This document shows positions 10,269 through 20,201 of a stretch of DNA of 64,000 bases, one piece after another. This stretch comes from Spiroplasma sabaudiense Ar-1343 (GTDB lineage: Bacteria > Bacillota_I > Bacilli_A > Mycoplasmatales > Mycoplasmataceae). Below the pieces are notes generated by a model. It was not told the origin of the DNA, ran no database searches, and saw only the letters and a program-made list of their open reading frames with translations. Position 1 is the stretch's first letter; every line of letters begins with the position of its first letter. The stretch is from assembly GCF_000565215.1 (NCBI RefSeq), contig NZ_CP006934.1, forward strand, positions 1,011,954 through 1,075,953, in the 5' to 3' direction. The position numbers were made by a program, and so were the translations under genes.

Positions 10269-10312
10269 AATAATCCTCTTTTTTCTATAACTGCTACATT
10301 CAGTCTAAAAAT

Positions 10313-10340
10313 ATTATATTATAAAAAAAGTTTATTACAA
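10313..10340 (-). promoter_or_regulatory. Sigma-70-type promoter of the RDD gene
   Basis: Minus-strand TTGTAA, 16 bases, TATAAT, ending about 45 bases upstream of the start codon. Confidence 0.5.
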
Positions 10341-10376
10341 CGGAAAAAGTTTTATTTGAAAAAAATACTTAAAATA

Positions 10377-10502
10377 TTATGGATCTAAGAGAGAATGTTC
10401 GTACAAGGGTTTATGATTCTTTTTAAAAAAGCTGAAAAGAACAGCAAGGTTTATTAAAGAATACAAGCCTCCAGCAAAATAAAACCAGGCAAATAATTTT
10501 TA
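10377..10502 (-). pseudogene. C-terminal remnant of a membrane protein
   Basis: The minus strand encodes an open run of about 40 residues, 'KLFAWFYFAGGLYSLINLAV', continuing to 'KPLYEHSLLDP' and a TAA stop. It is hydrophobic and protein-like but has no start codon and is preceded by a stop. I see nothing recognisable in the rest of the 10500-10910 gap. It lies directly upstream of the RDD gene and may be a broken paralogue or neighbour of it. Confidence 0.35.
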
Positions 10503-10916
10503 GACTAAAGCTCTTGAGCTTCTTATTTCACAAAAATAAATGTTTTTATTGAATGTTCAAAAAATCGCAGTTATACAAATTCTGTAAAATATTTAAAAGA
10601 CTTTTTTGTAAACAAATTTTATTAATGACAAAATCAATTATTTTATCAATATTAATTATTTTTTAATAAAGCTAGCTCTCACTGCCTAGAATTATCTATA
10701 ACAAAAATAAGGCAGATATTTAATATAATTTATTAAAAGTTTTTCAAGCGACTTATAATTAATCTAGAAAATATTTAGTAAAAATAACTCCCAATATACC
10801 CATTACCTTCACCTGGTTATGTTTAAATTCCTTGCTTGGCTATATTAAGGTGAAATATTGTTTTATATGATGATTTAACACAAAGGACACAAGTAGTAGC
10901 ATATTTTGAGACAGAA

Positions 10917-10940
10917 AAGCCGATCCAATTGGATCGGCTT
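10917..10940 (-). terminator. Perfect 24-base palindrome, probable terminator
   Basis: Stem AAGCCGATCC / GGATCGGCTT around AATT, followed on the minus strand by TTTTCTGT. It lies 67 bases after the stop of the lipoprotein at 11008-12924. Confidence 0.65.
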
Positions 10941-11007
10941 GAACCATTTTTCTAAAATACTTCTGTTTACTCGCAAAAGTATGTTGAATTTAATTTATTT
11001 GATATTT

Positions 11008-12924
11008 TTAAGACTCTTTATATTTAACTTTATATTTAGCTTTACTTCCAGGATAATCAGGTCATATGCTAGGATCGATATTTGTAGGCATAGAAAATCC
11101 AATTCTCCCGACACCGTTTGCTGTACCATAAGACCCCTTACTGAAAAAAGAAGCGTTTGGAGAAAAAAACCAATCGTTCATAGGTTGTTTTTCGCTAGTG
11201 TAAAATGATAAATCAAGGTTTTTTGATATTTTTATATACTCTAATTGACTTTTTTTATCCAATATTGATGATCCAGCGAAATGATTTAGATATTTTTCGT
11301 GCTCAGGATTTTTGGCAATTACCTTAGCTTTTACATCATCGAACATTGCAGATAGTAATTCCTCAGCTTCGTAAAATTTATCAGTTTGAATTTCTGATTC
11401 TAGCTTTTCAGGGATTGAGAAATAGAAAGTTTCGAAATTTGATTTATTGTCATTTAAGCCATAAAATTCCTGAAAAAATGCAAACTGTGCTGCGAAAAAT
11501 TCTTTTTGAACCTCCATTGTTGCCTTGGTCGCATTTTGTCGAAGGCCGATTTGAATCTTTGGCATTTCAATCGAGACTGTTTGACTTGTTATTTTAGATT
11601 TATATTGCAGACTAAAACCACTAACTTCAGATTGGAAAACTCCCAATAACTTGGCATCAGTATTTTGTTTTAAGTCAGTTGCCTGAGAAAACGCAAAATT
11701 TGGTGTTTTTTTTGTGATACTTGAAATAATTGGATTCTTATTATCTGAATTAAAGAATGGGTTAAATGATCTTGTTCATTCAGCGTTAGTATCAATTATT
11801 TTTGCATTTACTGGAGGATTTATAAAATTACTTGTTATTTTATTTACTGGTCGATGATCTTTAATTTGATAAATTTCTAAAAAATCATCTAGAGCAACCG
11901 AGTTGTTGTCTGCAAAATTATCTCAGAAATCTCGCCATGGTCCCTCATTCATATCAGCTCAGGTTGTATTAGTATGATAATCACCGAATGCTTGAATTTT
12001 GTGAAATCTTGAAGAGAACTTGGAATCATCGTCATGTAAAAGCTTTTCAGAGATGGCTGGAACAAACTTTTCAATACCAGATTCTACTTTTAAAGAATCA
12101 GTTTTGAAAGTATAGTCTTTTCAATTTTGGTTACTTTTTTTGACTTTTTCACCAACTTCAACAAATTTTGTACCCACATTAGAGCTCTTGCTTATAATCT
12201 TAACATTTTCTTGAACTTGACCACTATCGCTTTCAAAATTAAATGAGTTGGCATAGGCTTTTGAATTTACTTCGTCATCTATTTTTTCGGCAATCTCCTT
12301 CATTTCTTCTGCGGCATCTCTCTCCTTAAAAATAGTAATTGAAGACATGTAATTCACAGTTTCATATGCTTCTTCTCCGGTTTTATCTTTTAAAACATAA
12401 GATGATTCTGTTTTGAATTGAATTGAAAACAAATCTTGGTCCAGTTTTAAAACAGAAATACTTTCAAAGTCTATTTCAGAATTTGCAAACGGATTTTTTC
12501 CATCAACTAGTAATGGTCTGTAGTTAACGTTTTTTACAATTTGGCTGTCAGCAGATTTTTTTAAATTTTCCAAACTAACAACTTTTTTTAAATCTTTAGA
12601 TATTTCTTCAAATTCTTTAGAATCTCGCTCAATAACTTTTACAGGTGGACCCGACTCAATTATTCCATCTAAATAAGATGTGGAAATGTTGTCAAAAATT
12701 TTGTCATCTTCAATGTCTTCTTGACTTGTAAAGAAATATTTTTCATAATCTTTTGATAAACTATTTTGATAAACTTGTGTAATATCTCTCATGAAATCTA
12801 TTTTTGTTTCATCAAAGTCAAACTCTTTGCCAATTTTGCCACCCTCATCACCACAGGCAACAACACTCAACGGAGCTGAAACAACCATCGTAGTAGCGGC
12901 TAAAATTGATAGTAATTTTTTCAT
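11008..12924 (-). CDS. MOLPALP-like paralogous lipoprotein
   Basis: 638 residues. Signal peptide with lipobox SVVA|C (Cys24) and then GDEGGKIGKEFDFDE. Family landmarks in order: 'QIVKNVNYRPLLVDGKNPF' near residue 140, 'MSSITIFKERDAAEEM' near 200, 'YANSFNFESDSGQ' near 225, 'IEMPKIQIGLRQNATKATM' near 440, 'EFFAAQFAFFQEFYG', and a C-terminal 'RIGFSMPTN'. Expected to be lipid-anchored outside the cell. It is divergently paired with its closest relative at 13800-15701; the first 100 residues are nearly identical. The leader AAAGGAGAAACAAAT is the one shared by the family here. Internal TGA codons give Trp. Confidence 0.9.
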
Positions 12925-12965
12925 ATTTGTTTCTCCTTTATTAATATATGTTCATTAGAAATTAT
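12925..12965 (-). promoter_or_regulatory. Conserved lipoprotein leader (copy 1)
   Basis: Minus strand: a block containing AATGAACA, TTAATAAAGGAGAAACAAAT and the ATG. The same block precedes the lipoproteins at 13800, 18324, 48771, 53455 and 56561. This copy has small differences (TTCTAATGAACATATATTAA). Confidence 0.7.
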
Positions 12966-13055
12966 TATTGAACTCAATTTAAATTTGGATAAATTGTAAA
13001 AAAATAAATTGTAAAACGGGGGTGAAATTCACCAATAAATACAATTTCTAATGAA
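12951..13055. repeat. 13-base perfect inverted repeat flanking a leader/promoter segment
   Basis: TTCATTAGAAATT at 12951-12963 is repeated in inverted orientation (AATTTCTAATGAA) at 13043-13055, with 79 bases between. The interval lies where the promoter of the minus-strand lipoprotein should be. It also holds two direct repeats of AAATTGTAAAA and a small dyad GGTGAAATTCACC. Confidence 0.6.
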
Positions 13056-13373
13056 TTTTAATCCATATTTAAAGATTTAATCAGCAAATAAGTATATTAT
13101 TGTCTAAATATAAAAACTATTAGTGTTAATTGTACTTTCTTTAGACTAGTCTCCATTTTTATAAATGGGCAAATTTAAAATGTTAAAATTTTGCAAAAAG
13201 ATAATCTAGTTAATCACTAAAAGGACTTCTGAATCATTTTATTAAAAGCGCCTTTAAAAAATTGAATAATTACATCAAGATCTATTAATATTTGTCATCA
13301 AAATTAAATTATTAATTTGTAGTAAATATCTTTAAAAATGACATCTTCTCTGAGTTGGGCAAAAGCATTTTAA

Positions 13374-13401
13374 TTGCTATTAATCTTATTTATGCTATAA
13401 T
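13374..13401 (+). promoter_or_regulatory. Promoter-like sequence in the divergent lipoprotein spacer
   Basis: TTGCTA, 16 bases, TATAAT on the plus strand. It lies about 400 bases upstream of the next gene, so it would give either a long leader or a separate small RNA. I see nothing else definite in the 13060-13750 gap. Confidence 0.35.
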
Positions 13402-13751
13402 TTGTATAGTAATAAAGTATATGAAAGTATTTTATTATAAATATTTGCTAATTTAAAAGAAAAAACGTTGAAAAATTGTTGTTTACTTAGGTAAAAAGCA
13501 GTCTTTATATTTAAATTAATTTATTTTAGATTTAAAAATTTATTTATTAAATCTATTCGGCCGTTAAGAAATGAGTCCAAGTAATTTAAAATATTTTTTC
13601 ATAATTAGTAAAATATTGAAAAATCAGCATTAAAAATAATTATTGGTCATCGCCATCTAGAAATAAGAGAAACCCATCAATAGATTTCTAAAAATACAAG
13701 AAATAAATTAAAAAAGACAGTAATGTCAATTATTTTATTTAAAATAGGTGG

Positions 13752-13799
13752 TTCAATAATAATTTTTAATGAACATTTATTAATAAAGGAGAAACAAAT
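13752..13799 (+). promoter_or_regulatory. Conserved lipoprotein leader (copy 2)
   Basis: Contains TTCAATAATAATTTTTAATG, ACATTTATTAATAAAGGAG and AAACAAAT, directly before the ATG. Shared with the other family members; the Shine-Dalgarno is AAAGGAG. Confidence 0.75.
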
Positions 13800-15701
13800 A
13801 TGAAAAAATTACTATCAATTTTAGCTGCTACTACGATGGTTGTTTCCGCTCCATTAAGTGTTGTTGCTTGTGGGGATGAGGGTGGCAAAATCGGTAAAGA
13901 GTTTGATTTTGAAGAAGCAAAAGCAGATTTCATGAGAGATGCCACACAAGTTTATCAAAACAGTTTATCAAAAGACTTTGAAAAATATTTTTTTACAAGC
14001 CAAGAAGATATTGATGATGATCAAATCTTTGAAAGAATCTCAACATCTTATTTAAATGAGATTGTTGGATCGGGTTCTCCTATTAAAGTTATTGAACCAA
14101 ATTCAAAGGAATTCAATGAAATATCAAAGGATTTGAAAAAGATTCCAAACCTAGATAATTTAAAAAAATCTGCTGATAGTCAAATTGTAAAAAATGTTAA
14201 TTACAGATCATTACTGGTTGATGGAAAAAATCCTTTTGCAAATTCTGAAGTAGATTTTTTAACCATTTCTGTTTTAAAACTTGACGAAGATTTATTTTCA
14301 ATTCAATTTAAAACAGAATCAACTTATGTTTTAAAGGATAAAACCGGAGAAGAAGCCTATGAAACTGTTAATTACATGTCTTCGATTACAATTTTTAAAG
14401 AAAGAAATGCTTCTCAAGAAATGAAAGAAATTTCTAAAAAAATAGAAGCTGAATTAAATTCAAAAGAATTTGCCAATTCATTTAATTTTGAAAGTGAAAG
14501 TGGTCAAGTTAACGAAAACGTTAAAAATTTAAGTAAAAGTTCTAATGTGGGAACAAAATTTGTTGAAGCCGGTAATAAAGTGAAAAGCACCAATGCAAAT
14601 TGAAAAGACTATACTTTTAAAACCGATTCTCTAAAAGTTGAGTCAAGTGTTGATAAGTTTGTTCCAGCAAGTCCTAAAATGCGTTATTTAGAAGGCAAAG
14701 GCTATGGAGTTGAGAATTATAAAATTACAACATGGCCGAATTATCATCCAGCTTTTACTTGAGGAACCACTGATGATGATTACTTAAACTTTTGAAATAA
14801 TTTTGGAAGCAATAACTCCGAAGATAGTTTAAAGGATTTTCTTAATGCTTATCAAGTTTATGAGACAACAAACAAAAAATGGGTACATAAAGACAATATA
14901 TCTAGGCCATTGAAGGCGACAGCTATAGAAAAAGACAACTCTTGAACAACGTCATTTAATCCGTTTTTTAACCAAGATGGTAAGGACCCAATAATTTCAA
15001 ATATTCAAAAAAATTCATCAAATTTTGCACTTTCTCAGACAACTAACTTAAGCTCAAATACCGATGCCAAATTAATGGGAGTTTATGACTCAGAAGTCAA
15101 AGGGTTTAACTTGGAGTATAAATCGAAAATAACATCAAATACAGTTAAAATTGAAATGCCAAGCATCCAAATTGGGGTAAGGCAAAATGCAACCAAAGCA
15201 ACTATTGATGTTCAAAAAGAATTTTTTGCGGCTCAATTTGCGTTCTTTAAACAACTTTATGGATATAACGACAATAATTCTACTTTTTCAAATTTTAATT
15301 TTTCAGTCCCTGAAAAATTTGATTCAGAAATAGAAGTTGATAAATTTTATGAAGCAGAGGACTTTTTTTCTGCAATGTTTGACGAAGCAAAAGCTAAGGT
15401 AATTGCCAAAAATCCTGAACATGAAAAATACATCAATCACTTTGCTGTATCAAATATTATAGATCAAAAAAATCAAGTTGAATATATAAAAATATCAAGA
15501 AATTTAGATTTATCATTTTATAATAGTGAAAAAACACCCCTAAAATCGTGATTCTTTTCCCCAGGTGCTTCTTATTTTAGCAAGGGTTCTTATGGTCCAT
15601 CAAATATTATTGGAAAAATTGGATTTACTATGGCTACTGATTATGCAATTGAAGGAAAACAACCAAAAGCTATTTATAGAGTTAAATTCAAAAGCTTTTA
15701 A
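13800..15701 (+). CDS. MOLPALP-like paralogous lipoprotein
   Basis: 633 residues, lipobox SVVA|C with Cys24, then GDEGGKIGKEFDFEE. It is the closest paralogue of 11008-12924 and lies head to head with it. Landmarks: 'QIVKNVNYRSLLVDGKNPF', 'MSSITIFKERNASQEMKE', 'FANSFNFESESGQV', 'IEMPSIQIGVRQNATKATID', 'EFFAAQFAFFKQLYGYNDNN' and 'KIGFTMATD'. TGA codons are Trp. Lys/Asp/Glu/Asn-rich, predicted soluble apart from the signal peptide. Surface-exposed lipoprotein of unknown function. Confidence 0.9.
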
Positions 15702-15769
15702 TAACATAAAATTTCAAAAACACAACAATCATTAATACAGTTATGATTATAGTTTTTCACAAATTTCAA

Positions 15770-15797
15770 AAAAACTGACTTTTAAAGTCAGTTTTTT
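15770..15797 (+). terminator. Rho-independent terminator
   Basis: Stem ACTGACTTT / AAAGTCAGT then a run of T, about 70 bases after the stop of the lipoprotein at 13800. Confidence 0.85.
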
Positions 15798-15802
15798 TGA
15801 AA

Positions 15803-16425
15803 TTTTTTCTTGTAGATATCTGAAAACAGTTTATTAATAGGCAAATACTTTTTTAAAAATCTGAATTTTTGATTATTTGAGGATGCAATTTCAAAGAATA
15901 ATTCAGAAAAAATCATTACACATTAAGACCAAGGCAATCTGCATCTCTGAATTGATTACAAAAAAAACTTAAAAACAAATCCCTAGTAGCGTTAATTTCA
16001 ATTTCCGGTAACTGGGTTGATAATTAAAATATAAAAATCTTAAGCACCCAAAATATGAAATTAATTTACAAATATAAATTAATAGTTTGAAAGCGGATTT
16101 TAGAAAATAAAAGAATACATTGAATTCAATTACTACTGAAATTGGTGCACTCATTTATCGGAGTTAGTTATCGAATTAAAAATTCTTACTTCTTATTCCT
16201 ACAAATCTCTAATTACATGTGTCACCTTCCAACAAATAGTAGATATTATTTGACAATGGAAATTCTCACCTTATTAAAATAATTTTTTATAAAACTCCGA
16301 TCTAGATATTATAAAAAAAGTATTTCGCATTAGCCTAAATACCCCTCTAATTTTGCACAAAAAAAATCCCCTTACGAGTTAGGCATAACTATTAAAAAAC
16401 AATTATGATTACGGAAGGGGATTTT
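15803..16425. repeat. Long dispersed repeat, copy A (with 50737-51369)
   Basis: About 620 bases that match 50737-51369 along their whole length by eye at roughly 90 percent, in the same orientation. Each copy lies between the 3' ends of two convergent lipoprotein genes, so the spacer was duplicated together with them. Stops interrupt all frames and I recognise no coding sequence. The copy ends in a large hairpin at 16349-16425. It could be the husk of a mobile element or simply a duplicated spacer. Confidence 0.7.
16349..16425 (-). terminator. Long hairpin/terminator with a loop inverted relative to its sister copy
   Basis: Left arm TTTTGCAC, A-run, TCCCCTT; 41-base loop 16374-16414; right arm AAGGGGATTTT. 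On the minus strand it ends in a T run and so can terminate the lipoprotein at 16492. In the sister copy (51281-51369) the 41-base loop is the reverse complement of this one (36 of 41 bases match) while the flanks stay collinear. Confidence 0.7.
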
Positions 16426-16491
16426 AATAACCATTGGAAATTGTTTTGTTTCCTGAAGGTTATTTTTTAAAGATTAGTATTTGTTATTTTA

Positions 16492-18324
16492 TTAATTTCT
16501 AAATGATCAAGATCCATTTTTAATAGCTCCGAAATTAAATGCTAGTCTGATACTTCCTCACTGGTTTGATGTGAAAGGTTCTTCTCCTTTTGAATAGAAA
16601 TAACTTCTTGGATTAATATATTTAATATCATATTCACTTTTATCTCCGGCTGCTAATGAAAAACTTCAGTCGCTTTTAACATGTACATATTTACCTGGAC
16701 CGAAATAAAAACCATGAAGATGTTTATTATATTCTGGATTATCTTTTACAATAGATTCCCTTGCATCATCATAAATAGCTTGGAAAACTTCTTGTGCATC
16801 GTAGTAAGCATTGGTTTTAATGTCATCGCGAATACTTCTAGGCAATGAAATTATTCTTTTTGTTACTGAAGAGTTATTGTCGCTAAAACCATTTATTTTT
16901 CTCATTAATGCAATTTGGGCTCTGAAATAATCTTCTAAAACTTCTTTTAAATCTCTTGTCACATTCTGTTTTACAGCAATTTTTTGAGTTGGTAACTCAA
17001 TGGAAACGGTTTTCCCTGATGTAATTTTAGATTCATATGAAATAGAAAGCCCAGAAACGTTTGCCTCGTGAACTCCTAGAAGATATTTATCAGTGTTACT
17101 TGCATAATCTGTGCTTTCGTCGATTCTTATCTCTCAAGCAATTTCTCTTACATCGTTAATAGAACCACCAGTATTACTAAAAGGGTTAATAAATCGGTTG
17201 AATCCTGATTCTATATACTTCAAAGTGCTAGGCACCGTCGACATTTCTGGTCTAATTGCGATATCTTTACCAAAAAGTGATGTTAAATCCTCTTCTTTTT
17301 GAGCCATGTAAAATTTAATAAATTCGTCGATTTCTGATTTGCTACCATTTCTCATTATTTGGTTAAATTTATTCTCAATTCCAGCATCTGAAGGATTAGC
17401 CCCTCATTCATTCCACATTCCTGTTGTATCCCCTCAGGTTCTACCAGGTATTGGAGCTATAAATCTATCAAGATTTGATTCTGCCTTCATTTTTTTATTA
17501 TCAAAAGTATAATCTTTTCAATCGGTATTTGAATCAATAGTTTCTTTTCCAAGTTTTTCAAAATTGTTTTTTATTTCGGTGCTTTGATCAATCAATTTAG
17601 AAGCTTCTAATAAATCACCAGAATCTGACTTTATTGAAAAACTATTTGCCCAAGTTGGGGTTTGAACTCTTCTTTCAACATCTTTGGCCATTGCATTCAT
17701 TCTGTCTGCTGTCGCCTTTTCACTAAAAATAGTAATCGAACCATTGTATTTGACATTGTTATAAGCAACATCCCCAGACGCATCAACTGTTTGGTAAGTT
17801 GATTCTGTTCTAAATTGCATTGAACAAACATCTTCGTCTAACTTATATAATTGAATTGAGGCAACTTTAATTTCACTTGTCTCAAAAGGGTTTTGATTAC
17901 CATTTACTAAAAGTTGTTTGTAGTTGACATTTTTAACAACTTTATTGTTTGTATCTTTAGTTAATTTATCCTTATTTGGCAATTTTTCTAAATCACTGGC
18001 CATCTTTTTAAAATTATCTGATTTAACATCCACAATTTTTGAGTCTTTACCGTCCAATTCTTTTTTTAACAATTCTAAAGAAATATTGTCAAATAATTTT
18101 TTACTTTGAATATCTTCATCATTTGTAAAAAAATAATCAGAGAAGTCTTCGGCTAAATTTTCCTGATAAATAGAACTTAAAATACCCATCAACGCATTAT
18201 TGGCAGTATTAAAATCTCAATTTGGATCTAGAACATCTCCAGTTCCATCCCCACAAGCAACAACACTCAATGGAGCGGAAACAACCATCGTAGTAGCAGC
18301 TAAAATTGATAGTAATTTTTTCAT
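16492..18324 (-). CDS. MOLPALP-like paralogous lipoprotein
   Basis: 610 residues, lipobox SVVA|C (Cys24), followed by GDGTGDVLDPNWDF. Landmarks: 'KVVKNVNYKQLLVNGNQNPF', 'NGSITIFSEKATADRMNAM', 'WANSFSIKSDSGD', 'SGKTVSIELPTQKIAVKQN', 'DYFRAQIALMRKINGFSDNN' and 'RLAFNFGAI'. It is more diverged than the 11008/13800 pair. TGA codons at several positions are Trp. The start at 18324 has the family leader AAAGGAGAAACAAAT. Lipid-anchored surface protein, function unknown. Confidence 0.9.
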
Positions 18325-18368
18325 ATTTGTTTCTCCTTTATTAATAAATGTTAATTAAAAATTATTAA
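18325..18368 (-). promoter_or_regulatory. Conserved lipoprotein leader (copy 3)
   Basis: Minus strand: TTAATAATTTTTAATTAACA, TTTATTAATAAAGGAG, AAACAAAT, ATG. Same block as the other family members with one change (AATTAACA for AATGAACA). Confidence 0.7.
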
Positions 18369-18385
18369 TTCACAAGTATTGTGAA
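18369..18385. promoter_or_regulatory. Dyad TTCACAAGTATTGTGAA upstream of lipoprotein
   Basis: A 7-base inverted repeat with a 3-base centre immediately upstream of the shared leader. The lipoprotein at 48771 has the same dyad in the same place (48710-48726, one mismatch); the one at 56561 keeps only one half-site. Candidate binding site for a common regulator. Confidence 0.45.
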
Positions 18386-18536
18386 ATTAAGAAAAATACC
18401 AAATTTAAACAAAATTAATTTCAATTTAACAAACTCAGAGACAAATTTTTAAAAGTTTGTTTTATTTTTGTCGCTCTATCGAGCTTCTAGGCAATTATTT
18501 GTTTGGAATTCCATTACTTTTACTACAATCCATATT

Positions 18537-18579
18537 AAAAAGCCCCAAAGACACTAAAACAGTGTCTTTGGGGCTTTTA
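18537..18579. terminator. Bidirectional terminator after mreB
   Basis: Stem AGCCCCAAAGACACT / AGTGTCTTTGGGGCT with T runs on both sides; 13 bases beyond the stop of the minus-strand mreB at 18592. Confidence 0.88.
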
Positions 18580-18591
18580 TTTTAAACTATA

Positions 18592-19644
18592 TTACATAAA
18601 TTTATTAATTTCTTTTAGGTTACGGCCGTTTTTACCGTAAAAACCATTTTCCAATTTATTAAAAATGATTTTTTCATAATCTTTGGCTCCATTAATTACA
18701 GTCATTAGTGGGTCTTTGGCAATTTTACAAGGAATTGAAAAAATATCACTAAAGTATTTTTCAACATTTCTAATTAATGCTCCCCCACCACAAATTGTGA
18801 TTCCATATTTAATAATATCTCCAGCTAATTCTGGTGGAGTTGCTTCTAATAACTCGATAAACAAGTCAGTGATTTTACTAAAAGAGTTTATTAAAACGTT
18901 GCGAATTTCTTCAGCTGAAACCACAGCCTCTTTTGGTAATCCAGAAACAACGTCACGTCCAAAAACTGACATACTTCTTTCAGCATTGTATTTTCCAAGT
19001 GATCCAATTTGAATTTTAATATTTTCAGCAGATTTATCACCAATGTTAACGTTATACTCTGAGCGAATGTATTTTTTAATATCATCATCAAATGATGTTC
19101 CTGCGGCTTTAATTGATCTTGAAGTAATAATTTCCCCAGAAGCAATAATTGCAACATCAGTAGTTCCCCCACCAATATCAATCGCTACACTTCCTCTTGG
19201 TAGCGTAATGTTTAGTCCAGCTCCGATTGCTGCAAGTTTAATTTCTTCTTCTACAACAACCATGTCTGCTCCTAAATCCATAGCAACCTTTTTCAAAGCA
19301 TCACGTTCTAGTTCGGTCACTCCACTTGGACAAGCTAAAAGAACAACAGAATTTTTTCAAATATCCATCATTTTTAGTTTACCAAAAATATTTTTTAGTA
19401 AATCTTTTGCTGCATCCATGTCGGCAATAATTCCGTCCTTGATCGGAACAACCATTCTTGTATTATCATTTGTTTTTCCAACCATCTCATAAGCTTCATG
19501 ACCTAAGGCGATTAAAGAATTGTTTAAGTTATCATAGGCCATAATTGAAGGTTCATTATAAACGATTCCTTTTTTACCAACATAAGCTAAAACGTTTGAT
19601 GTTCCTAAATCAAGAGCTATAAATTGTTTTTCTTCTATTTTCAT
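18592..19644 (-). CDS. mreB: MreB paralogue A
   Basis: 350 residues, an actin-like ATPase that forms filaments under the membrane. In spiroplasmas MreB paralogues work with fibril to set the helix and drive swimming. Motifs: phosphate-1 'LDLGTSNVLAYV' (about 10-22), 'VVEEEIKLAAIGAG' (about 130), phosphate-2 'DIGGGTTDVAII' (about 155), adenosine site 'GGGALI' (about 280). All look canonical. One TGA is Trp (MMDIWKNSV). The start at 19644 is preceded by TAGGAG. It lies apart from the other three by the two RIP genes, and terminates at 18537-18579. Confidence 0.93.
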
Positions 19645-20201
19645 TTTTTCTCCTACATCTATTTAATCTTCGAGAAGAAATAGACTATATAATTTTAATA
19701 TAAATTACGATGATATGCTACTATTTTTTAGTCTTATTGCGATAATGCGTGGTTAGATAAATATTATTAGTGTTATTTTACAAGATTTATGAACTAAAAT
19801 TTAACTTAAAAAAATCTTTTGTAAAAATATAGTTATAAAGTTATATTCGTTAAATTATAAAAAATTAAATTAAAAACTTAATTATGTTAAGCAGTATTTA
19901 AAAAATAAAAATCGACTGGTTGGAAAATGAAAACATTTATTTTCAACAATAGTTAATTGGTTTCTTTTGCAAACCGCAATAGTTGAAGTGAAACTTTTCT
20001 ATATTATATTTTTTTTGGCTTACACAATTTAAAACTATATATAGAATTACTTGAATAATTAATAAAAAGTGAAATAATTATTATGACTATTACTTTTAAA
20101 AAATTAATCATTAATCATACTAAATATATTCTTTTATGAAATCAATCCTATTAAGTAACTTTAACGGCGGTTGGGTGGGTATGAGAAAAGGAGAAAATTT
20201 T
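19645..20201. other. AT-rich spacer between divergent mreB and RIP gene
   Basis: About 550 bases with no supported gene. It must hold the promoters of both flanking genes, but I cannot fix either -35/-10 pair with confidence. The last 40 bases are unusually G-rich (see 20164-20197). Confidence 0.6.
20164..20197 (+). promoter_or_regulatory. G-rich leader and ribosome binding site of the first RIP gene
   Basis: GGCGGTTGGGTGGGT followed by ATGAGAAAAGGAG before the ATG at 20202. It contains four GG tracts with short loops, able in principle to form a two-layer RNA quadruplex next to the Shine-Dalgarno AAAGGAG. A similar GGGTGGGTGG block precedes the secreted protein at 39233. The ATG inside this segment opens the same frame but lacks its own Shine-Dalgarno. 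Confidence 0.45.

Noticed and set aside
15969..16154. Small open frame on the minus strand in repeat copy A as a gene
   Set aside because: The matching stretch in copy B (50737-51369) is broken by stops, and there is no ribosome site, so it is not under coding constraint.
20136..20201. Longer start for RIP copy 1 at 20136 or 20181
   Set aside because: It would place charged and Gly-rich residues before a good signal peptide. AAAGGAG is correctly spaced only for 20202.
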